Below, piece after piece: positions 17,195 to 25,200 of a stretch of 64,000 nucleotides of DNA. Position 1 is the stretch's first letter; every line of letters begins with the position of its first letter. Made by a program: the position numbers and the translations under genes. The stretch spans positions 18,316 to 82,315 of the forward strand of contig NZ_CAXBOD010000015.1 in the NCBI RefSeq assembly GCF_963977235.1, in the 5' to 3' direction. The notes beneath the pieces are model-generated. The model did not search any database and was not told the origin of the DNA. It saw only the letters and a list, made by a program, of their open reading frames with translations. This DNA comes from Albimonas sp963977235 (GTDB lineage: Bacteria > Pseudomonadota > Alphaproteobacteria > Rhodobacterales > Rhodobacteraceae).

Positions 17195-17827
17195 TCAGCC
17201 GGCGTCCCAGGCGGCGAGGATGGCGCGGGCGGCGGCCTGCGGGTCCTGCGCGGCGCAGAGGGCGGAGACCACGGCGAGGCCGGCGGCGCCGGCGCGACGG
17301 GCGGCGCCGGCATGCGCGGCGGTCATCCGGCCGATGGCGAGTGTGGGGACCGGGGCGCCGGCGGCCAGAACCGCGAGGCCCTCGAAGCCAATCGGCGGAG
17401 CGGCGTCGGTCTTGCTGGGCGTGGCGAAGACCGGGCCGGCGCCGATGTAGTCGACGGCCGACCAGTCGACGTCGGCAAGCTGCGCGGGATTCTCGATCGA
17501 CAGGCCCAGGATCGCGTTGGGACCGAGAATGCGGCGCGCCTCGGCGATTTCTGCGTCGGTCTGGCCGACGTGGGCGCCGTGGGCGCCGGCCTCGAGCGCG
17601 ATGTCGGGGCGGTCGTTAATCAGCAGGCGGGCGTGGGGGAAGGGGCCGAGCGCCTCGCGCAGGGCGCGGGCGGTCGCCAGCAGTTCGGCGTCGGGGGCGG
17701 TCTTGTCGCGCAGCTGGATCAGGGCCGCGCCGCCGCGGGCGGCGGCTACGGCGGTCTCGACCACCCCGGCGGGGGCCGAGGGGTCGGTGACGAGGCAGAG
17801 GCGCGGGTCGAAGGGCGGCCGGGTCAT
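17195..17827 (-). CDS. thiE: thiamine phosphate synthase
   Basis: Joins HMP-PP and thiazole phosphate to thiamine phosphate. The 210-residue TIM barrel shows ALIQLRDKTA, LLINDRPDIALEAGAHGAHVGQTD and DYIGAGPVFATPSK, all ThiE landmarks. Its ATG overlaps the thiM stop (ATGA). With thiM and thiD it forms a salvage-type set; the thiazole and HMP de novo genes are not in the window. Confidence 0.95.
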   Translation of the reverse strand: MTRPPFDPRLCLVTDPSAPAGVVETAVAAARGGAALIQLRDKTAPDAELLATARALREALGPFPHARLLINDRPDIALEAGAHGAHVGQTDAEIAEARRILGPNAILGLSIENPAQLADVDWSAVDYIGAGPVFATPSKTDAAPPIGFEGLAVLAAGAPVPTLAIGRMTAAHAGAARRAGAAGLAVVSALCAAQDPQAAARAILAAWDAG

Positions 17828-18630
17828 GCGGTCTCGATCCGCGCGCCGGCGTCGAGGTCGGCGGGGCTCAGCGCATGCAGCGCGTCGATGAAGGCGACGG
17901 CGAAGCTGCCGGGGCCGGCCGCGCCCGTCGCCGCGCGCTCTCCGGCGAGGCCGTAGAAGGCCAGCGCGGCGGCGGTGGCGGCCAGCGGGTCCTCGCCGGT
18001 GGCCACGAAGGCCGCGACCACGCCGGTCAGCGAGCAGCCGAGCGCGGTGACCTTCGGCATCAGCGCATGGCCGTTGGCCACCCGGAACGCGCGGCTCCCG
18101 TCGGTGAGGAAGTCGACCGGGCCGGTCACCGCCACCACCGCGCCGCTGCGCAGGGCGAGGGCGCGCGCGCCGGCCTCGGCCGCCGAGACCTCGTCGCCCG
18201 CGTCGGCCCCGGCCGCCCCCGCGGTCCCGCCGGCGAGCGCCAGGATCTCGGAGGCGTTGCCCCGGATCACGGTGGGGCTGAGCGCGACGAGGCGGGCGCA
18301 GACCTCGGTCCGGTAGGGGGAGGCGAAGACGGCGACGGGGTCGAGGACCCAGGGCTTGCCGTGGGCGACGGCCGAGGCTGCGGCGGCCTCCATCGCCTCG
18401 GCCCAGGGCGGGGACAGGGTGCCGATGTTCACGGTCAGCGCGGCGGCGATGGCGGCAAAGCCCGCCGCCTCCTCGCGCGCGTGGACCATGGCGGGCGAGG
18501 CGCCGGCGGCCAGCAGCGCGTTGGCCATCACGTTCATCGCCACGTAGTTGGTGATGTTGTGAACCAGCGGCGCGCCCGCGCGCATGGCCGCGAGGCGAGC
18601 GCCGGGCGTCAGGTCTGCGGTCTGGCTCAT
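17824..18630 (-). CDS. thiM: hydroxyethylthiazole kinase
   Basis: Salvages thiazole alcohol by phosphorylation. The 268-residue protein has PLVHNITNYVAMN near the start, WVLDPVAVF mid-protein, and the catalytic stretch KVTALGCSLTGVVAAF. Start ATG at 18630 is preceded by GGGAGGAC; an upstream in-frame extension runs into the riboswitch and is not credible. First gene after the TPP riboswitch. Confidence 0.95.
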   Translation of the reverse strand: MSQTADLTPGARLAAMRAGAPLVHNITNYVAMNVMANALLAAGASPAMVHAREEAAGFAAIAAALTVNIGTLSPPWAEAMEAAAASAVAHGKPWVLDPVAVFASPYRTEVCARLVALSPTVIRGNASEILALAGGTAGAAGADAGDEVSAAEAGARALALRSGAVVAVTGPVDFLTDGSRAFRVANGHALMPKVTALGCSLTGVVAAFVATGEDPLAATAAALAFYGLAGERAATGAAGPGSFAVAFIDALHALSPADLDAGARIETA

Positions 18631-18692
18631 GGTCGGTCCTCCCAAGGTCGGCGGGGAGGGCGCGGCGGGACGGCGAGGGGCGGTCCCGTCGC

Positions 18693-18762
18693 GACTCCCT
18701 CCGCCGGTGCGATCCGGATCAGGTTCCAAGGGTGCGTCTCAGCCCTGACGGGCGCCCCTGTC
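18693..18762 (-). promoter_or_regulatory. TPP riboswitch (THI element) of thiMED
   Basis: On the minus strand the sequence shows the core THI-box blocks in order: GGCTGAGA, ACCCTTGGAACCTGATC, then GGATCGCACCGGCGGAGGGA. These form the pyrimidine- and pyrophosphate-sensing helices that bind thiamine pyrophosphate. It ends about 60 bases before the thiM start, in the right place to control translation or termination. Confidence 0.95.
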
Positions 18763-18818
18763 GCGTCTGGGGCGGACGCTAGACCGCCGGCGCGGGAGGA
18801 TGCAAGGCGCGGGCGCGG

Positions 18819-19739
18819 TCAGGCGAGGTCGGAGAGGGAGTCGTGAAGCTGCTCGATCCGCTCGATGCGGCGGCGGGCGGCGGGGCCGAGGCGCAGCATC
18901 GCCTCGCAGGCCAGCAGCCGCACGAGGGCGAAGGCCGGGCCGGGCGCGTCGAAGGTCTGGGGCGTGTTCACGGCGCAGGCGAGCGTCCACGACTCGCCCG
19001 CGCCGGGGCGCGTCGAGGAGTCCGAGATGGCGACCACGTCGGCGCCGGTCTCGGCCAGGGTCCCTGCGAAGGTCGCGAACCCCGCGGGACGGCGGCGCAG
19101 GTCGATCAGCAGCACGGCGTCCTCGGGGCCCACGTCGCCCAGCGACTCGGCGGCGGTCTGCCCGCTCCAGTTGAGCAGCTGCACGTCGGGCCGGATCTGG
19201 CTGAACAGCATCCGCGCATACTCGGCCACGAAATAGCTGTTGCGGAAGCCTGCCACCCGCATCCGCGGCGCCGTCGCCAGCCGGTGCGCGGCGGCGGTGG
19301 CCTCGCGCGGGTCGAGGCGCGCGAACGTGGTCTCCAGCGCGGCGATCTCGGCGGCCTGGTGGCGGGCGAGCACGCCGTCGGCCTCCGCGCCGCCCGGGAT
19401 CGGATCGCCCCGATAGAGGGGAGATCCCGCCGCCCGCAGCGCGCGCGAGTCGCGACGCGCCTCGTCGTAGGAGGCGTATCCGAGCCGGCGGAACAGCCGC
19501 GAGACGGTGGGCGCGGAGACGCCGGCGCGCGAGGCGAGCTCGGCCGCCGACCACAGAGCGAGCTCTCCGGGGCCCTCGAGCACCAGGTCGACGGCGCTGC
19601 GCTCGCCGTCGGGCAGAGCCGCGTAGACGCGATGGATGCGCTGGATCAACGAGGATTCGGCGCCGGCGGCCGGAGGGGGTTCCCGCGTCGCGGGCGCCGC
19701 GGGAGTCGATTCGCTTTGAAAGGGCGGTTTCATTCCCAT
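18819..19739 (-). CDS. MurR/RpiR-family transcriptional regulator
   Basis: A 306-residue regulator. The N-terminal RpiR-type helix-turn-helix (about 32-105) includes AAELASRAGVSAPTVSRLFRRLGYASYDEAR. The C-terminal SIS domain (about 135-285) normally binds a phosphorylated sugar or related ligand. No obvious target operon is adjacent: the next minus-strand gene is the thi operon and the next upstream gene is a plus-strand globin. A GATGAAA/TTTCATC palindrome lies directly upstream of its start and is a candidate autoregulatory operator. Confidence 0.9.
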   Translation of the reverse strand: MGMKPPFQSESTPAAPATREPPPAAGAESSLIQRIHRVYAALPDGERSAVDLVLEGPGELALWSAAELASRAGVSAPTVSRLFRRLGYASYDEARRDSRALRAAGSPLYRGDPIPGGAEADGVLARHQAAEIAALETTFARLDPREATAAAHRLATAPRMRVAGFRNSYFVAEYARMLFSQIRPDVQLLNWSGQTAAESLGDVGPEDAVLLIDLRRRPAGFATFAGTLAETGADVVAISDSSTRPGAGESWTLACAVNTPQTFDAPGPAFALVRLLACEAMLRLGPAARRRIERIEQLHDSLSDLA

Positions 19740-19745
19740 TGACGA

Positions 19746-19765
19746 GATGAAAGATCAGTTTCATC
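19746..19765. promoter_or_regulatory. candidate RpiR operator
   Basis: Perfect 7-bp inverted repeat GATGAAA-N6-TTTCATC just upstream of the RpiR regulator start. Further TGAAA/TTTCA half-sites lie nearby. The shape fits autoregulation by a dimeric RpiR protein; assignment is inference. Confidence 0.45.
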
Positions 19766-20152
19766 CTGCTTTCAAGGTTCGCGGCGGCCCCAGACCCGCC
19801 TCGAACTGCAGACCCCCGACGGCTCGGACCGCCACCCCAGACGTTCCGAGCCAAGGAAACCGGTAGCTTGCCCATCGGGGATCTGCGCGCCCGCGTAGCT
19901 TGAAAGGGCGCAGATGCGGAGGGGGACGCAACGGCGCCCCGGCCGCGGAGGGCTTTCCCAGGCCCGGCGGCGTTCTCACCCGCAGGATCGGCGCCGGGCG
20001 TCCCCACGCCCGGCGCCGTGAACCGGCCTGGCGATCCGCTCATGTCCGGCCGGAAGGCGGCCCAGGGCCGATTCGTCCTGGGCGCCTTTGCCGCTCGACG
20101 TGGCGCCGACTCCCGGTAGAATGACGGTGCGGGACTTCGGCCGGAGGGCGAC
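19766..20152. other. intergenic region without a supported gene
   Basis: About 390 bases between the RpiR regulator and the globin gene, holding upstream regions for both divergent genes. Short open frames here show no family resemblance and no ribosome site. A second GCTTGAAAGGGCG motif near 19897 resembles the half-sites next to the regulator. Confidence 0.5.
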
Positions 20153-20647
20153 ATGGATCTCGATGCGGAGCAGATCGCGGCAATCCGCGCCACCTGGGCG
20201 CCGGTCTTCGCCGAGCGCAGTCTTGCGGCCGGGCTGTTCTACGGGCGGCTGTTCCAGATCCTCCCCGAGAGCCAGGTCCTGTTCGCCGGCGATCCGGCCG
20301 AGCAGGGGCGAAAGCTGACCGAGACGCTGGCGCTGGTGATCGAGTCGCTTGATCGTCCCATGGCCCTGCGCGGCCCGGTGGCCGAACTGGCGCTGCGCCA
20401 CGTCGGCTATGGCGTGCGGCCCGAGGACTACGCCGCCGTGGGGCGGGCGCTGATCTGGATGCTGGAGCAGCAGTTGGGCGAGAGATTCACGCCCAGGGCG
20501 CGCGAGGCCTGGGTCGCGGCCTATGACCAGCTCGCGCGGACGATGATCGGAGCAGCCTACCCCGAAGTGGGCGGCGCGGGCCTGTGCGCGCCGGGCAGGG
20601 CCGCCGCGCAGGAGGCCGGAACCGGCGGCGCGGACACCGAACGCTAA
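20153..20647 (+). CDS. single-domain bacterial globin
   Basis: A 164-residue haem protein of the flavohaemoglobin/Vitreoscilla-type globin family without a reductase domain. Key residues are visible: B10 tyrosine Y30 (LFYGRLF), distal glutamine Q51 and proximal histidine H83 (LRHVGYGV). Such globins bind oxygen or detoxify nitric oxide using separate reductases. The last 25 residues are Gly/Ala-rich and unlike the fold, perhaps a disordered tail. GGAGGG five bases before the ATG supports the start. A LuxR-type regulator follows 167 bases later. Confidence 0.85.
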   Translation: MDLDAEQIAAIRATWAPVFAERSLAAGLFYGRLFQILPESQVLFAGDPAEQGRKLTETLALVIESLDRPMALRGPVAELALRHVGYGVRPEDYAAVGRALIWMLEQQLGERFTPRAREAWVAAYDQLARTMIGAAYPEVGGAGLCAPGRAAAQEAGTGGADTER

Positions 20648-20814
20648 CGCCTGATCGCGTTACCTGCCGGCCAATGATTCCCCCCTGGCCGGAGTCGAGA
20701 CATGATCCATCGCGGCGCCGAACCCCGCCCCGTCGGTCCGACCGACGCCCCAGCCTCTGCCTGCCCAGCCCCTGCCTGCGCAGGCTCCGCCTGCATCGAC
20801 GGGAGGCGCAGCCG

Positions 20815-21432
20815 ATGCGCCTGCTGATCGCCGACGACCACGCGCTGGTGCGCGATGCGCTGTGCGCGTTCCTGGCGCGGGAGCCGGATCTGCAGGTCGG
20901 ATCGGCCGAGTGCCTGACCGAGGCGGTTCGCCGGATCGAGGGCGAAGGCCCCTTCGACCTGGTGCTGCTGGACTACGAGATGCCGGGCATGCACGGGCTC
21001 GACGGGCTCTGCCGCGCGCTGAGCCTGAATGGCGGGCTGCCGGTGGCGCTGATGTCGGGCGCCGCGAGCCGGCAGGTGGCGCGCGAGGCGCTGGACGCGG
21101 GCGCGGCGGGCTTCCTTCCCAAGACCCTGGCCGCCGCCTCGCTGGTCCATGCGGTGCGCTTCATGCTGGCCGGTGAGATCTACGCCCCCGTCGCCTTCAT
21201 GACCGCGCCCGAGCCCGAGGCGGCGACGCACCCGCTGGAGGACAAGCTCTCGGAGCGGGAGCGACAGGTGCTGGGCGGCCTCTGCCGGGGCCTCTCCAAC
21301 AAGGAGATCGCGCGGGAGCTGGAGCTGCAGGAGGTGACGGTGAAGCTGCACGTGAAGACCCTGTGCCGGAAGCTGGACGCCCGGAACCGGACCCAGGCGG
21401 CGATGGTCGCGAGGGAGGCGGGGATCGCCTGA
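20815..21432 (+). CDS. LuxR/NarL-family response regulator
   Basis: A 205-residue two-domain regulator. The receiver domain (1-115) keeps the acidic pocket D7-D8, phosphoacceptor D53 (LLDYEMPG), the conserved serine in MSGA and K103 (LPKTL). The C-terminal LuxR helix-turn-helix (about 143-205) reads LSERERQVL...NKEIARELELQEVTVKLHVK. No histidine kinase lies nearby. GGGAGG before the ATG supports this start; an open frame extends upstream across the globin end without homology. Confidence 0.9.
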   Translation: MRLLIADDHALVRDALCAFLAREPDLQVGSAECLTEAVRRIEGEGPFDLVLLDYEMPGMHGLDGLCRALSLNGGLPVALMSGAASRQVAREALDAGAAGFLPKTLAAASLVHAVRFMLAGEIYAPVAFMTAPEPEAATHPLEDKLSERERQVLGGLCRGLSNKEIARELELQEVTVKLHVKTLCRKLDARNRTQAAMVAREAGIA

Positions 21433-21641
21433 CGACGCCTCGAGGCGCGGTCGAACCCTGCGGCGACGCATGTCGACGCGGGCGGCTGCGAAGCGCAGCG
21501 GCGTGCGAAGACACCCAGAGGGCGGAACACCCGGAGAATTCTTGGGAGATTGGCCGATCCGGCCATGGCCGCGCGAGGCCCCGGGTCAGTCCCGGGGCGC
21601 GCGCGCGCCGCGGCTTTCGCCGTGCGGCCTGCCGCGCCGCG

Positions 21642-22220
21642 TCAGGTGCACACGGCGATGTGGCGCTCGTATTCCAGGGACTTGCGATGCACCTCGGAGG
21701 CGACGCGGCGCAGCCAGGCCTTGTCCTTCCAGCGCCCGCTGCGGAAGCCGGCGTGGCCCTCGTGATAGGCCAGATACTGGTTGTAGGCGTCGGTCATCGC
21801 GATGCCGTCGAGATTGTTGCTCTTGGCCATGTACCATCCGACGAAGTCCGAGGCGTCGTCGAAGTCGTCCCGGTCGGCGCCGCTGTTCCCGGTCTCCTTC
21901 TTGTACCAGTCCCAGGTGCCGTCGATGGCCTGGCTGAACCCGTAGGCCGAGGAAATGCGGCCGTTGGGAATGAAGCCCAGAATGTATTTCTTCGGCGGGG
22001 CGGCGTCGTCGCGGAAGGAGCTTTCCTTCCAGATGATCGCCATGGCCACGTGGGCGGGGGCGTTCCACTTGCGCTCGGCGCGGAAGATCGCCCGCTCCCA
22101 GTGGGGGCGGTCGTCGAAGATCGCGCAGGCGTTCTCGACGTTGTCGGGTTGGGAGTCGCTCGCGCAGCCGGAGAGGATCCCCAGCGCCAGGAGCGACGCG
22201 GCCGTGATGCGCGCCATCAT
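21642..22220 (-). CDS. lytic transglycosylase-like lipoprotein (SLT domain)
   Basis: A 192-residue outer-membrane lipoprotein candidate: lipobox LGILSGC with acylated C19. The SLT-type fold has catalytic glutamate E66 in IIWKESSF, followed by SAYGFSQAIDGTWDWYK and an AYNQYLAYHEGHAG segment. It should cleave peptidoglycan glycan strands without water. It stands alone; the next gene (AEC carrier) is on the same strand upstream with a 90-base gap. Confidence 0.88.
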   Translation of the reverse strand: MMARITAASLLALGILSGCASDSQPDNVENACAIFDDRPHWERAIFRAERKWNAPAHVAMAIIWKESSFRDDAAPPKKYILGFIPNGRISSAYGFSQAIDGTWDWYKKETGNSGADRDDFDDASDFVGWYMAKSNNLDGIAMTDAYNQYLAYHEGHAGFRSGRWKDKAWLRRVASEVHRKSLEYERHIAVCT

Positions 22221-22309
22221 GTCGGGTCCGCCTGTTTCGGTCGGTTGGTCGTCTGCTCGTTATTGCGAACCAATATAGCGCATTGCGGGCCGACGTTGAA
22301 GCGCGTCGT

Positions 22310-23206
22310 TCAGAACCCTGCGTCCGGCAGCATCAGCGCCAGCGCGAGCGGGATGGTCAGGACCGCCACCAGGGTCGAGACGACGACGGCGCCGGCCACG
22401 CGCTCGGGCTCGGCCGCGTAGCGCTCGGCCATCAGATAGGAGGTGACGGCGACCGGCATGATCATCTGCAGGACGAGCGCGTGGCTTCCCGAAAGATCCA
22501 CCCCTAGCGCCTGCGCCGCGCCCCAGCCCGCGACGCCGCAGACCCCGATCCGCAGGACCGAGAGCACGATGGCCGGCCCCACGCCTTTCACCGTCAGCCG
22601 AGCGACCGAGACGCCCAGCGTCACCAGCATCAGCGGGATCGCCATCTGGCCGGCAAGCTCCAGCGAGCGCATCAGGAACAGCGGCAGCTCCCAGTCCATC
22701 AGCGCGAAGATCAGGCCGAAGGCCGCGCCGTAGAAGATCGGCTGCTTGGCCGCCTCCTTGGGCGAGCCGCCGCCCGAGACGATCCAGACGCCGACCGTGA
22801 AGCTCAGACAGGCCATGACGGCGAAGATGACGGCGGCCTGGGCGAGCCCCTCGTCGCCGAAGGCGAACATCGCCAGCGGCAGGCCCACGTTGCCGGTGTT
22901 GCCGAAGGTGAGGGGGGCGAGCCAGGTGCGGCTCGACAGGCCCGAGAGGCGCAGCAGGATCCACAGCCCGAAGCCCGCCGCGAGATAGGCCAGCAACGAG
23001 GCCCCGGCGAGCCGGGCGAAGGCGTCGGGGTCGAGCTCGGCGTTGGCGAGCGCGGTGAACAGCAGCGCCGGCAACGCGATCGAGAAACACATGCGGGTGA
23101 CGAAATCGACCCGGTACTCGTGTCCGCCCTTGACCCAGCCGAAGCCGACCAGCCCCAGCAGGAACACGGGCGCCACGATCTCGAGCACCTGGATTGCGAT
23201 GTCCAT
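22310..23206 (-). CDS. AEC-family transporter (auxin efflux carrier type)
   Basis: A 298-residue integral membrane protein of about ten helices with the paired-domain pattern of the AEC family. Conserved features are the FGNTGNVGLPLAMF stretch near residue 107 and a proline-containing crossover helix in the second half (VVSTLVAVLTIPLAL). Substrate is unknown; bacterial members move malate, malonate or other small acids. Confidence 0.85.
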   Translation of the reverse strand: MDIAIQVLEIVAPVFLLGLVGFGWVKGGHEYRVDFVTRMCFSIALPALLFTALANAELDPDAFARLAGASLLAYLAAGFGLWILLRLSGLSSRTWLAPLTFGNTGNVGLPLAMFAFGDEGLAQAAVIFAVMACLSFTVGVWIVSGGGSPKEAAKQPIFYGAAFGLIFALMDWELPLFLMRSLELAGQMAIPLMLVTLGVSVARLTVKGVGPAIVLSVLRIGVCGVAGWGAAQALGVDLSGSHALVLQMIMPVAVTSYLMAERYAAEPERVAGAVVVSTLVAVLTIPLALALMLPDAGF

Positions 23207-23488
23207 CTCTGGGCGGTCCCCTCGTCCCGGTCGGCGCGCGCGCCCCGGGACCCGGGCGGCGGCCGCTGCCGGGGACGTGAAGCCGCGTTACCATGCGCGC
23301 GGCCGGGCGTCGATGCGGCGGCCGGCGCAGCCCTGTGGCGCGCCGGCGTCAGGCGGCAGGGGGCAGGGCGCGGCTGAGACGCGCGTGATGTTGCGCTGCG
23401 GCGCCGCTCTGGACAGCGCGTGAACGATTTCCTAGGTTTCGGGATGGACAATCACGCCCAAGAGACTCGCAAGACGCCGGGGACCCGG

Positions 23489-23830
23489 ATGGCCCACAGC
23501 CTCATGCATCGCGAAGCCAAGTTCTGCATCGGGCAGGTGGTGCGTCATCGCATCCACCCGTTCCGCGGCGTGGTGTTCGATGTGGATCCCGAGTTCGCGA
23601 ACACCGAGGAGTGGTGGCAGGCGATCCCGGAGGAGAGCCGCCCCGTGAAGGATCAGCCCTTCTACCATCTGCTGGCCGAGAACGAGACGAGCTACTACCA
23701 CGCCTATGTCTCGGAACAGAACCTGCTGCCCGACGAGACCGGCGACCCGGTGGAGCATCCCCAGGTCCACGAGCTGTTCGGCGAGCTGGACGGCGGCCAG
23801 TACGAGATCGCCTCGATCCAGACCCACTGA
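23489..23830 (+). CDS. hspQ: heat shock protein HspQ / hemimethylated DNA-binding YccV family
   Basis: A 113-residue protein in the chosen form. The family core runs from FCIGQVVRHRIHPFRGVVFDVDPEF to AYVSEQNLLPDETGDPVEHPQV. Known roles in enterobacteria are promotion of mutant DnaA degradation and Lon-related proteolysis control. Start chosen at ATG 23489 because GGGGA lies five bases upstream; an ATG at 23444 and a GTG at 23420 are longer alternatives without a good ribosome site. Confidence 0.85.
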   Translation: MAHSLMHREAKFCIGQVVRHRIHPFRGVVFDVDPEFANTEEWWQAIPEESRPVKDQPFYHLLAENETSYYHAYVSEQNLLPDETGDPVEHPQVHELFGELDGGQYEIASIQTH

Positions 23831-24062
23831 GCGGACCGGCGTCTGGCCTGATCGCCGGCACGGCGCGCAGGCCGATCAGGGTTTCGCGCCGCGGGACGGA
23901 GCCGAATCCTCCGGCCCGATCGGTCGGCGCACTGGGACTCGCTTCGACCGCGGGCTTCCGCGAGGCGCCGCCAAGCCCGCCCGCAGGGCGCCCGCAGACC
24001 GCTGCGCTCCCGCCAGGGAGCGCAAAGTGTTCTTGCGCCTTTGCCAGGCGCGCCGGTTCCGG

Positions 24063-25124
24063 TCAGGCGCCCCAGGTGGCTTTCAGGACACGGGTCCAGT
24101 TCTTCCAGCACAGCTTTTCGAGCATCTCGCCCCCCATGCCGGCCGCCTCCAGCGCCGTGCGCAGGGCGGGCAGGCCGGCCGCGTCGCCGATCGGGGCGGG
24201 AATGCGCGCGCCGTCGAAGTCGGAGCCGAGGCCGACGCGGTCCTCGCCCACCCGCTCGACCAGGTAGGCGAAATGGGCGACCAGACCGTCGAGCGTCTCC
24301 ATCGGGCCCATCATGCCGTCCGGGCGCAGGAAGCCGGTGGCGAGGTTCACGCCCACCATCCCGTCGCTCTCGCGGATCGCGTCGAGCTGGCGGTCGGTCA
24401 GGTTGCGCGCGTGCGGGCAGATCGCATGGGCGTTGGAGTGGGTGGCGACCAGCGGCCGGGTCGACAATCCGGCCACATCCCAGAAGCCGGTCTCGGTGAT
24501 GTGGGACAGGTCGATCATGATCCGGCGGCGGTCGCACTCGCGCACCAGCTCGCGGCCCAGTTCGGTCAGGCCCGGCCCGGTGTCGGGCGTCGAGGGGAAG
24601 CGGAACGGCGCGCCGTGGGCGAAGATGTTGTTGCGGCTCCACACCGGGCCCAGCGAGCGGAGGCCCGCCGCCTCAAGGACGTCGAGGGCGCGGAACTCGG
24701 GGTCGATGGCCTCTGCTCCCTCGATGTGGAGGATGGCGGCGAGGCGACCCTCGGCGAGGCAGGTCTCGATCTGCGCGGCGGTGCGCACGACCTCGAGGGC
24801 GCCGCGGGCCTGCAGACGCAGAAGGATGCCGGCCTCGGCAAGCGTGATCTCGAGCGCGCGGGAGCGGGGGAGGTCGTCGGGCAGGGGCACGGAGTAGCCC
24901 TCGCCCCCCTCCTCGCGGCCGAAGCCCATCGAGAAGTCGTCGTTGGGGGCGAAGCAGGCGAAGAAGCCGCCGCCCATGCCGCCCGCCTGCATGCGGGGCA
25001 GGTCGAGGTGGCCGCCGCAGCCTTCGATAAACAGGTCCTCGGGCGAACGACCGCCCTCCTCGGCGCGCCAGAGCTTGAGAAGCGCGTCGTTGTGACCGTC
25101 GAAGACGGGAGGGGTGGCGGACAT
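24063..25124 (-). CDS. membrane dipeptidase (peptidase M19 family)
   Basis: A 353-residue zinc dipeptidase of the renal dipeptidase family. Metal ligands are seen as HND in FDGHNDALL (about residue 10), E in HIEGAEAID (about 134), and histidines in IDLSHITETGF and VATHSNAHAICPHARN; LGSDFDG near the C-terminus is also conserved. It has no signal peptide, so it is probably cytoplasmic. Monocistronic or first of a short set with no clear partner. Confidence 0.92.
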   Translation of the reverse strand: MSATPPVFDGHNDALLKLWRAEEGGRSPEDLFIEGCGGHLDLPRMQAGGMGGGFFACFAPNDDFSMGFGREEGGEGYSVPLPDDLPRSRALEITLAEAGILLRLQARGALEVVRTAAQIETCLAEGRLAAILHIEGAEAIDPEFRALDVLEAAGLRSLGPVWSRNNIFAHGAPFRFPSTPDTGPGLTELGRELVRECDRRRIMIDLSHITETGFWDVAGLSTRPLVATHSNAHAICPHARNLTDRQLDAIRESDGMVGVNLATGFLRPDGMMGPMETLDGLVAHFAYLVERVGEDRVGLGSDFDGARIPAPIGDAAGLPALRTALEAAGMGGEMLEKLCWKNWTRVLKATWGA

Positions 25125-25200
25125 GAAGGGCTCCTCGGGAGGCGGCGCGCGGACTGCGCGGGGGCGAGCCTAGGGCGGATCGGCGGCGGTGAAAACCGGG

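Noticed and set aside
19766..20152. Small open frame near 19900-20124
   Set aside because: No ribosome site and Arg/Gly/Pro-rich composition typical of random frames in this DNA.
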